From the NCBI RefSeq assembly GCF_039543525.1, contig NZ_BAABJX010000010.1, positions 35,608 through 99,607 on the forward strand: a stretch of 64,000 nt of DNA, in the 5' to 3' direction. This document shows positions 18,690-27,121 of this stretch, piece after piece. How positions within the stretch are numbered: the first letter of the stretch is position 1; the number at the start of each line of letters is the position of its first letter. This DNA is from Algivirga pacifica. GTDB lineage: Bacteria > Bacteroidota > Bacteroidia > Cytophagales > Flammeovirgaceae. The position numbers and the translations under genes were made by a program. The notes beneath the pieces were generated by a model that did no database searches, was not told the origin of the DNA, and saw only the letters and a program-made list of their open reading frames with translations.

Positions 18690-19090
18690 GGTTTAGTACA
18701 ATGTGTTTTCATTGGGTAATTTGTTTTCACTCGGGTTATAAGAGCTTCTTTAAGTTAACATATATTTATTAATCTCCCCCATCCATCCTATAAAATCCTT
18801 GTATTGGGCAAACCATAGGATTACCTACACACAGAAAAGATAAATCCTAATATTCAGTGAAGTATGAAGCTCCCTGATATTCGGGATTTACATGACTATG
18901 ATTATATATTTCAATTGACGACTATCATTTTTCCTATAATAATCATTAGATTTTGCGAATGTTCCGGAATAATAGATTGAAAAAACCCTCATCAACGGAA
19001 CATGTCAACAGACAAAAAAGACACACACTATACAAATAATAAGACAGCATAATAACATTTCATCCAAACTAAAAAACACACAGTTACGTC
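18690..19090. other. Divergent noncoding region between carboxylase and acs
   Basis: This 401-bp AT-rich region must hold both promoters. TAGATTTTG near 18949 approaches a -7 box for acs but has one extra base. No repeat array or ORF is visible. Confidence 0.35.
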
Positions 19091-21013
19091 ATGAACAAGA
19101 TGAACAACCTAGAGGACTACGCTATCGACTATCGAAAGAGTGTCACAGAACCTGAAAAGTTTTGGGCTTATCAAGCAGAACGTTTCGTATGGAGAAAAAA
19201 ATGGGACACCGTATTAGAGTATGACTTTGAGGACTATAACGTTGAATGGTACAAGAACGGTAAACTAAACATCACAGAGAACTGTCTTGACCGACACCTA
19301 TTGAATCGCAGCGATAAAACAGCTATTCATTGGGTACCTAATGACCCTAAAGAACAAGATAGAATCTTTACTTATAAGCAGCTACACGAAGAGGTTTCTC
19401 GCTTCGCCAATGTCCTAAAAAACAATGGTGTACAAAAAGGAGATCGTGTGTGTTTATACATGCCTATGGTTCCTGAGCTAGCGATTGCTGTATTAGCTTG
19501 TGCTCGTATCGGGGCGATTCACTCTGTCGTATTTGGTGGGTTCTCAGCTGACGCCCTTGCCGGACGTATCAATGATGCTGAAGCGAAGATATTATTGACT
19601 GCGAACTTTGGACCAAGAGGGTCGAAGAAAATCGGACTGAAAAACATTGCTGATGAAGCATTGGAAAACTGCCCTGGTATTGAAACAGCTATCGTCCTTC
19701 AAAGAACAGATGATGCCGTAGAAATGAAGGCGGGTAGAGATAAATGGTGGCACGAAGAGCTTGAAAAAGTAGAGACATTCTGCGAACCAGAAATCATGGA
19801 CTCAGAAGACCCTCTATTTATCCTTTACACCTCAGGTTCTACTGGAAAACCGAAAGGGGTTGTTCATACCACAGGAGGATATATGGTGTACACGGCCTAT
19901 ACTTTCCGCAACGTATTCCAGTACCAAGAGGACGATATCTACTGGTGTACCGCCGATATCGGATGGATTACTGGCCATTCCTATATCGTATACGGACCAC
20001 TATTGGAAGGAGCTACTTCTGTTATGTTTGAAGGGGTACCAACCTTCCCGGATGCTGGACGTTTCTGGAGAATCATCGACCGTCTAGGGGTGAATACCTT
20101 CTATACCGCACCTACTGCTATCCGTGCACTAATGGCACAAGGTCTAGAGTATGTTGAACTATACAAACTGGATAGTCTTAAAGTACTAGGTACCGTAGGA
20201 GAACCTATCAACCGTGAGGCATGGGATTGGTATCATCACCATATTGGTAAAAACCAATGCCCTATCGTGGATACCTGGTGGCAAACAGAAACAGGAGGTA
20301 TCATGATTTCTCCAATTGCAGGAGTACTTCCTACCAAGCCTACTTACGCAACACTTCCATTACCAGGTATTCAACCTGTACTATTGGATAGTGAGGGCAA
20401 CGAACTAAAAGGAAACGGTGTAGAAGGAAACCTATGCATCAAGTTCCCTTGGCCAAGTATGATCCGTACAACCTGGGGAGACCATGAGCGTTGTAAAAAC
20501 ACCTACTTCTCTACTTATAAAGGCTATTACTTCACAGGAGATGGCTGCCGTAGAGATGAAGATGGCTACTATAGAATCATGGGTCGTGTAGATGATGTAA
20601 TCAACGTATCTGGGCACCGATTGGGTACTGCTGAGGTTGAGAATGCGATCAACATGCATGAGGCTGTGGTAGAATCAGCAGTGGTGGGATATCCTCACGA
20701 CATCAAAGGACAAGGTATCTATGCCTATGTGGTTTGCGATGCTGCCAAGATGGAAGTTTCTACTATGGATGACCTGAAAGCAGAAATCGCCGCAACGGTT
20801 AATGAGAAAATCGGACCTATCGCACGTCCTGATAAGATACAAATTGTAAGAGGGTTGCCTAAGACACGTTCCGGGAAGATTATGAGAAGAATTCTTCGAA
20901 AGATCGCCGCAGGAGAAACCAGCAACTTTGGAGATACTTCTACCTTATTAGACCCTAGTATTGTAGAGGCGATCAAGGAAGGTGTTGTAAGAGACCAACC
21001 GGTGAACGCATAA
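19091..21013 (+). CDS. acs: Acetyl-CoA synthetase (AMP-forming)
   Basis: The 640-residue enzyme converts acetate, ATP and CoA to acetyl-CoA through acetyl-AMP. Adenylate-forming motifs are LFILYTSGSTGKPKGVVHTTGGYMV (P-loop-like, about 240-264), TADIGWITGHSYIVYGPL, DTWWQTETGG, YFTGDG.RRDEDGYY, and the C-terminal SGKIMRRILRKIA, whose Lys is the residue acetylated in other Acs proteins. Full length. Residue 4 (ATG 19100) is a possible start. A short heptamer array and a terminator follow. Confidence 0.97.
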   Translation: MNKMNNLEDYAIDYRKSVTEPEKFWAYQAERFVWRKKWDTVLEYDFEDYNVEWYKNGKLNITENCLDRHLLNRSDKTAIHWVPNDPKEQDRIFTYKQLHEEVSRFANVLKNNGVQKGDRVCLYMPMVPELAIAVLACARIGAIHSVVFGGFSADALAGRINDAEAKILLTANFGPRGSKKIGLKNIADEALENCPGIETAIVLQRTDDAVEMKAGRDKWWHEELEKVETFCEPEIMDSEDPLFILYTSGSTGKPKGVVHTTGGYMVYTAYTFRNVFQYQEDDIYWCTADIGWITGHSYIVYGPLLEGATSVMFEGVPTFPDAGRFWRIIDRLGVNTFYTAPTAIRALMAQGLEYVELYKLDSLKVLGTVGEPINREAWDWYHHHIGKNQCPIVDTWWQTETGGIMISPIAGVLPTKPTYATLPLPGIQPVLLDSEGNELKGNGVEGNLCIKFPWPSMIRTTWGDHERCKNTYFSTYKGYYFTGDGCRRDEDGYYRIMGRVDDVINVSGHRLGTAEVENAINMHEAVVESAVVGYPHDIKGQGIYAYVVCDAAKMEVSTMDDLKAEIAATVNEKIGPIARPDKIQIVRGLPKTRSGKIMRRILRKIAAGETSNFGDTSTLLDPSIVEAIKEGVVRDQPVNA

Positions 21014-21052
21014 TAAGTTAAGAGTTAGGAGTTGGGAAAAATTTAACTCTTC
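21014..21052. repeat. Short heptamer array after acs
   Basis: Units AAGTTAA, GAGTTAG, GAGTTGG are followed by GAAAAAT and the complementary TTAACTC, TTCAATA, in 7-bp register. They can form a small hairpin directly behind the stop codon. Confidence 0.6.
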
Positions 21053-21065
21053 AATAAACATTGGG

Positions 21066-21098
21066 CAGGACGATCATGTATCGTCCTGTTTTTTTTTC
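21066..21098 (+). terminator. Rho-independent terminator of acs
   Basis: CAGGACGAT, a 5-nt loop and ATCGTCCTG are followed by a run of nine or more T. Confidence 0.93.
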
Positions 21099-21174
21099 TT
21101 AAAATCGCAACAACTCCTCCCTAGCGATGTTAATCAAGGTAAATAATGATATGCTCACTTAAAATCATCCCAAT

Positions 21175-21807
21175 ATGAAAAAAGGTATCTTATTCATTCT
21201 ATCCTTATTTACTTTCAGCTTGTTGAGCAGTTCAGGATATGCACAGAAATCAAAGAAAATGGAAAATAATCAATACGAACAAATCACTTTAGGAGCAGGA
21301 TGCTTCTGGTGTGTGGAAGCTGTCTTTCAGCGTGTCAATGGTGTTGTTAAAGTAGAGTCAGGCTATGCCAACGGACAAGTTCCTAATCCTTCTTATAGGG
21401 ACGTGTGTACGGGTATGACTGGATATGCAGAAGTGGCACAACTCACTTACGACCCCAAGGTTGTTACTTTTAAGGAAATTTTGGAAGTCTTCTGGCATAC
21501 ACACAACCCTACGACCCTTAACCAACAGGGAGCTGACAAAGGCACACAGTACCGTTCAGGTATCTATTATCACAATGAAGAGCAAAAAGCAATCGCAGAA
21601 GCTTCCTTGAAAAAAACGGATGCTTCCGGCTTATGGGATAAACCTATTGTGACAGAAATTAGACCATTGAGTAATTACTATGTCGCAGAGGATTATCATC
21701 AGAATTATTACAATACAAACAAAAACCAGCCGTATTGCTCCATTGTGATTGTTCCAAAATTAAAGAAGCTAGAAAGTGAGTTCCCTAACTTACTCAAGGA
21801 AAAATAG
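21175..21807 (+). CDS. msrA: Peptide methionine sulfoxide reductase A, probably exported
   Basis: MsrA reduces S-methionine sulfoxide in oxidised proteins. The catalytic GAGCFWCVEAVF is at about residues 39-50, with the SGYANG and GYAEVAQLTYDP family segments, then HNPTTLNQQGADKGTQYRSGIYY and EDYHQNYY. An N-terminal hydrophobic segment ending SSSGYAQ looks like a signal peptide, implying a periplasmic protein; a start at residue 29 would give a cytoplasmic one. There is no fused MsrB. 210 residues in total. Confidence 0.93.
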   Translation: MKKGILFILSLFTFSLLSSSGYAQKSKKMENNQYEQITLGAGCFWCVEAVFQRVNGVVKVESGYANGQVPNPSYRDVCTGMTGYAEVAQLTYDPKVVTFKEILEVFWHTHNPTTLNQQGADKGTQYRSGIYYHNEEQKAIAEASLKKTDASGLWDKPIVTEIRPLSNYYVAEDYHQNYYNTNKNQPYCSIVIVPKLKKLESEFPNLLKEK

Positions 21808-22235
21808 ACCATATTCTATTCAATCTATTTTATTCATACGTTCCCGAAGATGTGATCTAACAATCCTATCTTTGGGATATTTTTTTCTTCTTTCCTTAAC
21901 AATTTTTATTTTTTTTCAAATCGAAACCGGTTGCAACTCCTACCCTTAGTGAGATCTCTTGCAAGTCCTATTTTTTCTTCTTTCATTAGTAGTGTAAATA
22001 TTACACCTAACACACGACAAATAACTATTTAACACAAAACCAATCGATTAAAAAAATGGAGCGTATCTACCTATGCTTAGATAACGCTCTCCTCCGGCCG
22101 TAAAACACCATCGTTCGAACACTTTCAAAAAAGTATACTGAATCCAAAAAAGACCATTTTTGGGGGTGGTATTCTACACCCTTAATCTAAGGTCTTGGAA
22201 ACGGTAAATTATTTCTCAAAAGATAACTTACACAC
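21808..22235 (+). promoter_or_regulatory. Regulatory region and structured leader of the GH13_7-like amylase gene
   Basis: This 428-bp gap has no ORF. From left to right it holds a TATCTTTG box (21867-21874, TAnnTTTG type, without a clear TTG upstream); an operator-like palindrome AACCGGTT (21925-21932); a stem formed by 22058-22069 and 22078-22092 (GGAGCGTATCTA type); and a second hairpin with AAGACC/GGTCTT at its base (22150-22196) and GGGTG/CACCC inside, ending about 40 bp before the start codon. Confidence 0.5.
21924..21934. promoter_or_regulatory. Putative LacI-family operator upstream of the amylase lipoprotein gene
   Basis: GAAACCGGTTG is the reverse complement of the CAACCGGTTTC found at 56446-56456 upstream of the other amylase gene. 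The central CG and even symmetry are typical of LacI-family operators. It lies about 300 bp upstream of the start codon. Confidence 0.6.
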
Positions 22236-23663
22236 ATGAAAAACTATACAATCAAAGGCTTATCCCTACTGCTGCTAGGCAGCTTATTTGCTTGTCAAAC
22301 GGAAGAACCACAAACAGACCTCGAGATAGCACAAGCCAACAGTAAAATCGTTGAGGTTACGCTACATGACGGCGCTCCTTTTCGCACTTCTACTGATAAC
22401 AGTGCTGCCCGCTTTACTGCCGGACCCGGCGGAGGAGTAATGATGCAAGGCTTTTACTGGGATGTTCCCGCAGGTGGTACATGGTGGAATACTGTAAAAA
22501 GTAAAGTAACGGCATGGAGCAATGCCGGCATCGAATCCATTTGGCTACCTCCTGTCAGCAAAGCGCAAAATGGTCCTTTCTCTATGGGATACGATCCTGC
22601 CGACTACTTTGACTTCGGAGAATACAATCAAAATGGCTCTTTAGAAACACGTTTTGGCTCAAGAGCAGAACTGGAAGCGCTTATCGCTGCAGCACACAGT
22701 GAAAACATGCAGGTGTATGCTGATATTGTTCTCAATCATAATAGTGGTGGAAACCTGGAAGCGAATATCTATACGGGAACAGATACCTGGACTGATTTCA
22801 ACCCTGCCTCCGGGATGTTCAATCGTACACAACACGACTTCCATCCCAATAACATACATGGAAACGATACAGGAATCTTTGGAGGCTTTCCAGACCTTTG
22901 CCATCATCAGTCCTATGTACAGGATTGGTTGTGGAAAACGCCTCAATCGGTCGCTCAGTATTATAAAAATACAATGGGGTTCGATGGCTGGCGCTTCGAT
23001 TATGTCAAAGGGTTTGAGCCTTGGGTCGTAAAAGAATGGGTGAATACCACTGGAGGCTTCTCTGTGGGAGAGCTTTGGGATGCCAATGTAGACTACTTGA
23101 ACTGGTGGGCCAATGAGGCAAATAGTACCGTATTTGACTTTGCTTGTTATTACAAAATGAATGACGCTTTTGATGGCAACAATCTAGCGGTACTCAATGA
23201 TGACATGATGTGGAAAAGAAATCCATACAAAGCCGTGACATTTGTAACCAACCACGATACCGACGAGATTTGGAATAAAACACTAGCCTATGCTTATATC
23301 CTTACGCACGAAGGGTATCCAACGATCTTCTATCAGGATTATGAAGAATGGCTTGACAAGGATAAATTGAACAATCTTATTTGGATTCACAACAATAAGG
23401 CTACAGGTAACACCTCTATCCTACATGCAGATAATGACGAATATGTTGCCCGCAGAAATGGCTATAACGGAAACCCTGGGCTAATTGTATACCTGAATAA
23501 CTCTGACAACTGGCAGGAACGTTGGGTTCCAACCAACTGGTATAGCACACAAATCAAAGACTTCACTGGAACTTCAGGCTGGTACCCTACAACACAGAGT
23601 GGTGGATGGGTAAAAATACAAGCACCACCTAGAGGGTATACCATTTGGTCTCCAAACTTCTAA
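22236..23663 (+). CDS. Surface lipoprotein alpha-amylase, GH13 subfamily 7-like
   Basis: The 475-residue lipoprotein (lipobox LFAC, Cys20) hydrolyses alpha-1,4-glucan. GH13 regions: I DIVLNH 163-168, II GWRFDYVKG 251-259 (nucleophile Asp255), III GELWD (acid/base Glu279), IV TNHD 338-341. The body closely resembles archaeal Pyrococcus/Thermococcus extracellular amylases: MMQGFYWDVPAGGTWW, SMGYDPADYFDFGEYNQ, FGGFPDLCHH, IFYQDYEEWLDKDKLNNLIW and the GYTIWSP end. That assignment is from memory of those sequences. It is a functional counterpart of SusG, though unlinked to the sus-like operon. The upstream operator suggests control by the LacI protein. Confidence 0.93.
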   Translation: MKNYTIKGLSLLLLGSLFACQTEEPQTDLEIAQANSKIVEVTLHDGAPFRTSTDNSAARFTAGPGGGVMMQGFYWDVPAGGTWWNTVKSKVTAWSNAGIESIWLPPVSKAQNGPFSMGYDPADYFDFGEYNQNGSLETRFGSRAELEALIAAAHSENMQVYADIVLNHNSGGNLEANIYTGTDTWTDFNPASGMFNRTQHDFHPNNIHGNDTGIFGGFPDLCHHQSYVQDWLWKTPQSVAQYYKNTMGFDGWRFDYVKGFEPWVVKEWVNTTGGFSVGELWDANVDYLNWWANEANSTVFDFACYYKMNDAFDGNNLAVLNDDMMWKRNPYKAVTFVTNHDTDEIWNKTLAYAYILTHEGYPTIFYQDYEEWLDKDKLNNLIWIHNNKATGNTSILHADNDEYVARRNGYNGNPGLIVYLNNSDNWQERWVPTNWYSTQIKDFTGTSGWYPTTQSGGWVKIQAPPRGYTIWSPNF

Positions 23664-23680
23664 ATCTTTCTTCCTACTGA

Positions 23681-23757
23681 GAGCTTGTTTGGGACTACAT
23701 CTTTTGGAATAAAATTCCTCTAATCTTATTCTCAAAATCTGGGTTTCAAACAAGCTC
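23681..23757. repeat. 77-bp inverted-repeat element after the amylase gene
   Basis: GAGCTTGTTTG at 23681-23691 and CAAACAAGCTC at 23747-23757 are perfect 11-bp ends. Inside is a GGAATAAAATTCC palindrome. There is no T-run, so it may be a small mobile-type (MITE-like) element or a processing hairpin rather than a simple terminator. Confidence 0.5.
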
Positions 23758-24147
23758 TACATATAAATCACCTAGGATATTTCATTCTACGGTGATTCAT
23801 TTTTTACCATTAATAGCTTGTTTTCTATAAATAATCCAAATAAAAAACTGATAATTATCACTTAACTCAAAGATTAATGCAGTTATTTCTTCATAAAATG
23901 ATTAATACCTTGCTTACATCAAACAAAAATAGTATAAAAGCATTGATAAGTATTAATCTATCTATTTTACGGTTCGATAAGACGTAATTATCATTTGGTG
24001 ATACCATTTAAACCAATTGATCGAGGAATCCTTGGATTGAAGACTACAAGCTTTTATCATCATAATGTAATTGATAATTACTATCCAAAGGACTATTGAA
24101 TAGCATAGGCATCATCCAAATATTAACAATAATAGAGCCTGCTTTCT
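23758..24147. other. AT-rich noncoding gap
   Basis: No ORF, repeat array or clear promoter box is seen in these 390 bp. They should contain the promoter of the Fer4/CDGSH gene. Confidence 0.35.
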
Positions 24148-24582
24148 ATGAGTAACAAAACAAAAGAATACAAAAAAGATGGTCTTGTAATCGTCTGGAA
24201 GCCTGAAAAATGTATCCATTCTGGAGTTTGTGTAAAGATGCTTCCAAAAGTTTACAACCCTAAAGGACGCCCTTGGATAACTCCTGAACATGCAAGTATT
24301 AGTGAACTAAAGAATCAAATAGATCAATGCCCTTCTGGAGCCTTAAGTTATTATATGTCAAACCAATCATCTTCTGAAAACACTATGGAACAACTCGAAA
24401 AAGAAAAGAAAGTCGAAATCATGAAAAATGGTCCTATAATCGTTCATGGACCTTGTTCAATCATAAAAAATGGAGAAGAAATCAAATCGGCTTCCAAAAC
24501 AACCGCTCTATGCCGTTGTGGAGCATCCGGCAATAAGCCTTATTGTGACGGCTCACATGCGAGAGTAAACTTTCAAGGATAA
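24148..24582 (+). CDS. Divergent 4Fe-4S mono-cluster protein fused to a CDGSH iron-sulfur domain
   Basis: The 144-residue protein has two domains. The first (about 8-70) is a Fer4_19/Mjr-type domain: CIHSGVCVKM, PKVYNPKGRPWI, then DQCPSGALSYY. The second (about 95-144) is a CDGSH (mitoNEET-like) domain with CRCGASGNKPYCDGSH, giving three Cys and one His for a 2Fe-2S cluster. A charged linker separates them. CDGSH proteins handle electrons or Fe-S clusters; the physiological partner is unknown. The gene converges with a serine hydrolase. Confidence 0.88.
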   Translation: MSNKTKEYKKDGLVIVWKPEKCIHSGVCVKMLPKVYNPKGRPWITPEHASISELKNQIDQCPSGALSYYMSNQSSSENTMEQLEKEKKVEIMKNGPIIVHGPCSIIKNGEEIKSASKTTALCRCGASGNKPYCDGSHARVNFQG

Positions 24583-24588
24583 GTTTAT

Positions 24589-24647
24589 ATAGTGATGAGT
24601 GATGAGTTATGAGTTTAATATACTCATAACTCATCACTCATCACTAT
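24589..24647. repeat. Perfect inverted heptamer array (26-bp arms) between convergent genes
   Basis: Units GTGATGA, GTGATGA, GTTATGA on the left are mirrored exactly on the right around a 7-nt loop (24615-24621). The arms 24589-24614 and 24622-24647 are fully complementary. The minus-strand serine hydrolase stop codon (24644-24646) lies inside the right arm, and the array can serve as a terminator for both genes. Confidence 0.85.
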
Positions 24648-26023
24648 CTTAGAGCTTCTATAATTCCTTTGGTCCACTTATTAAAATCGAATCCATTTCT
24701 TCGATAGGTCACCCCCATACGCAAGATGACTAACTCTAAAGATGGAATAACCGTAAGACGTTGTCCATGAAATCCATTCGCAAAAAAGGCATCTCTAGGT
24801 ACATCAGGCATCTCCCCTCCTTTATTCAACCAAAAATGCCCTCCATAATGTCCTTCAGAATTAGGAGCCTCTCGCTTGGTAAATTCCAGCCAGTCATGTG
24901 ACAAGATCTCATTTCCATCCCATGTTCCATCGTTCAAGTACAACTGTCCAAATTTGGCCCAATCTCTTGCAGTACCGTAAGTATAGGAGGAAGTCACAAA
25001 ATGCCCCCCAGCATCCGTTTCCATAAACATGCTATCCATCCCTAGTTTTCCAAATAGTTCTTTATATGGAAACTCCCAATACTCCTCCAGGCTATCAAAC
25101 TGTTGGGCCATCAGGTAAGAGAGAATATTACTATCTCCAGAGGAATAGCAAAAGTAGCCTCCTGCAGGATATTTTCTTTTCCTTCTTAAGGCGTAACGAG
25201 CCATATGCTCGGAATCAAACAGCATCGTATTTACTGTTTCTACCCCTCCATAATCCTCTTTCCAATCCAAGCCACTATTCATTTGTAACAAGTGGCGCCA
25301 GGTGATGTCTTTTTTATCAGAATGTTTCCAGGCCTTCATCGGTACAGGATCCCTCAAGTCCAACTTACCTTGACGATGTAAAATTCCCACTAAAGCCGAC
25401 AATATACTTTTGGTCATACTCCACCCTAGCAATGGTGTGTCTACATTAATCCCTTCAGCGTATTGTTCTCCGATAATTTTTCCTTTGTGCATCACAACCA
25501 CCGCCCTGGTATTTTTAGGAGAAAACATATTTCCTTCCTTAAAAGCAGCAGCAATTGCATCCTTCATTTTAATGTTTTCAGCTTCTACTGGCATCGCAGA
25601 ATGGCTAGTTCCATTGAACTGCTTCTCCAAAGGTACAATCTTAGCATCCTTCAACTTATCATACTCCGGTAAATGTTTGCGGGGAATAGCATGATGTAAC
25701 ATGGCCCCTAACCCTTCTCTATAAACTGCTGTTTTCCGGCTATGTCCCAAGACTGAGCTACTGACCGTTTTGTTTTCCATATCAATGGTAAAGTCGGCCA
25801 AGTTCACAGGAAAGAATCCCAAATCTTCCTTAAGGATTTTTTCTATAGGTATTTTACTGATAAACAACTGTGAGCAAAGGTATTTGGCAGCAAAGCCACT
25901 AATGATAGGAATACGGGGGCGCAATAGCTTGCGAAGTCCCCAATACCCTAAAACGATTCCTGCAGAAATTAACAGTGGTTGTTGTACCCGTTTGTCTGAT
26001 AATTGTTGAAGAAGTTTTTTCAT
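24644..26023 (-). CDS. Serine hydrolase of the beta-lactamase / penicillin-binding-like family
   Basis: The 459-residue protein has an N-terminal hydrophobic anchor (PLLISAGIVLGYWGL). Its class C beta-lactamase/DD-peptidase fold has the nucleophile in LGWSMTKSIL (SxxK), a YSSGDSN segment as second catalytic motif, and an FHGQRL segment in place of the KTG strand. Such proteins include esterases and peptidases; a 6-aminohexanoate-dimer-hydrolase-like esterase is possible, and the substrate is not deducible. The stop codon lies in a heptamer hairpin. Confidence 0.85.
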   Translation of the reverse strand: MKKLLQQLSDKRVQQPLLISAGIVLGYWGLRKLLRPRIPIISGFAAKYLCSQLFISKIPIEKILKEDLGFFPVNLADFTIDMENKTVSSSVLGHSRKTAVYREGLGAMLHHAIPRKHLPEYDKLKDAKIVPLEKQFNGTSHSAMPVEAENIKMKDAIAAAFKEGNMFSPKNTRAVVVMHKGKIIGEQYAEGINVDTPLLGWSMTKSILSALVGILHRQGKLDLRDPVPMKAWKHSDKKDITWRHLLQMNSGLDWKEDYGGVETVNTMLFDSEHMARYALRRKRKYPAGGYFCYSSGDSNILSYLMAQQFDSLEEYWEFPYKELFGKLGMDSMFMETDAGGHFVTSSYTYGTARDWAKFGQLYLNDGTWDGNEILSHDWLEFTKREAPNSEGHYGGHFWLNKGGEMPDVPRDAFFANGFHGQRLTVIPSLELVILRMGVTYRRNGFDFNKWTKGIIEALR

Positions 26024-26214
26024 GGATAGTATGTGGTAGGGTTAATTGATTATTAAATGTCATCATCTGCCACTCCAATATCATAGGACATTAGACATAG
26101 ACTTTCATTCCATTATATATTATTATATAATATAAACATCTTTGAATAATGTTATAACTACCAAAAGGACAAACCTTTATAGATGAAAAAGTTTCTATTT
26201 ATAATACTATAGTT

Positions 26215-26326
26215 GTGAGCAGTGAGCAGTGAGCAGTGAGCAGTGAGCAGTGAGCAGTGAGCAGTGAGCAGTGAGCAGTGAGCAGTGAGCAGTGAGCAGT
26301 GAGCAGTGAGCAGTGAGCAGTGAGCA
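26215..26326. repeat. Perfect tandem heptamer array, (GTGAGCA)16
   Basis: Sixteen uninterrupted identical 7-bp units (112 bp). They are followed by degenerate relatives (ATAAGCG GTAAGCA type) up to about 26360. Such homogeneous arrays imply recent expansion. The array sits upstream of the Mpo1-like gene and of a leader terminator. Confidence 0.97.
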
Positions 26327-26440
26327 AATTATTTAAACGATAAGCGGTAAGCAATAAACATTTCTTCAAAGCATTGTAAATAAATGTAAATATTACTACA
26401 TTGCTCTCTAGAATGGAATTTAATTAACTAATCGGAGTAT

Positions 26441-26475
26441 ATGCCGGCTCGCTGAAACCCGACCGGCATTTTTTT
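26441..26475 (+). terminator. Terminator-like hairpin just upstream of the Mpo1-like gene
   Basis: ATGCCGG, a 15-nt loop and CCGGCAT are followed by seven T. It ends 19 bp before the next start codon. No plus-strand protein gene precedes it for 1.9 kb, so it is either a leader attenuator or the end of a small RNA. Confidence 0.75.
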
Positions 26476-26494
26476 ACACTACATTTCACTAACC

Positions 26495-26983
26495 ATGAAG
26501 ACATTACAAGAATGGTTTGCCGAATACGGAGAAAGCCATCAGAACAGCACGAACAAAAAAATTCATTTTGGTGCTGTCCCTGCGATCTTTTTCAGTATTA
26601 TCTGGCTATTGCAATCTATACCAGCTGGTTTTATTCATAGCTTTCTTCCAGAAAGTTTATCTGCCTTCAAACCATATATTAACTACTCCAGTATTCTCGT
26701 CATTATTGGTGTGTTGTTCTACTTACGTTTATCCATTGTGATTGCGATATCTATGATCATAATGGTTAGTGTAGCACTTTGGAGTGGACATTATATTGAT
26801 CAGCATCTTGCACCTCTTTGGATCGTGGGACTTGGTGTTTTTGTGATCTCATGGATTGTTCAGTTTTATGGTCATAAGGTAGAAGGGAAAAAACCTTCGT
26901 TCTTCAAGGATCTACAATTCTTGCTTATTGGCCCAGCATGGGTGATGAGTTTTCTATATCAAAAAATAGGGATTAAATACTAA
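26495..26983 (+). CDS. Mpo1-like (DUF962) membrane protein
   Basis: The 162-residue protein has about four transmembrane helices. Family features are EYGESHQNSTNKKIHFGAVP (the H-x-N-x-x-H-G-x-P pattern, about 10-30) and WIVQFYGHKVEGKKPSFFKDLQFLLIGPAWV near the C terminus. Yeast Mpo1 is an Fe(II) dioxygenase acting on 2-hydroxy fatty acids; by analogy this may act in fatty-acid or sphingolipid alpha-oxidation. No linked lipid genes confirm it. Confidence 0.88.
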   Translation: MKTLQEWFAEYGESHQNSTNKKIHFGAVPAIFFSIIWLLQSIPAGFIHSFLPESLSAFKPYINYSSILVIIGVLFYLRLSIVIAISMIIMVSVALWSGHYIDQHLAPLWIVGLGVFVISWIVQFYGHKVEGKKPSFFKDLQFLLIGPAWVMSFLYQKIGIKY

Positions 26984-27037
26984 AAAAGTCTGTATGGGCT
27001 TCTAGTTCCAAACAGACTTTACATAATAAAATTACCA

Positions 27038-27101
27038 AAGGAATCTTAAGGGCTACAACTATCCAAGTTACTGCTACCGCTCTTAACGGTTCCTTTTTTA
27101 T
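27038..27101 (+). terminator. Long-loop terminator after the Mpo1-like gene
   Basis: AAGGAATCTTAAG and CTTAACGGTTCCTT, separated by about 31 nt, are followed by TTTTT. A smaller inverted repeat, AAAGTCTGT/ACAGACTTT, lies at 26986-27021. Confidence 0.6.
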
Positions 27102-27121
27102 TTGTCAACCATTAGTAAGTA

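Noticed and set aside
23681..23757. The inverted repeat after the amylase gene as a complete insertion sequence
   Set aside because: It is only 77 bp with no transposase; at most it is a non-autonomous remnant.
26215..26326. Tandem GTGAGCA repeats as a CRISPR-like array
   Set aside because: There are no spacers between units, the period is 7 bp, and no cas genes are present.
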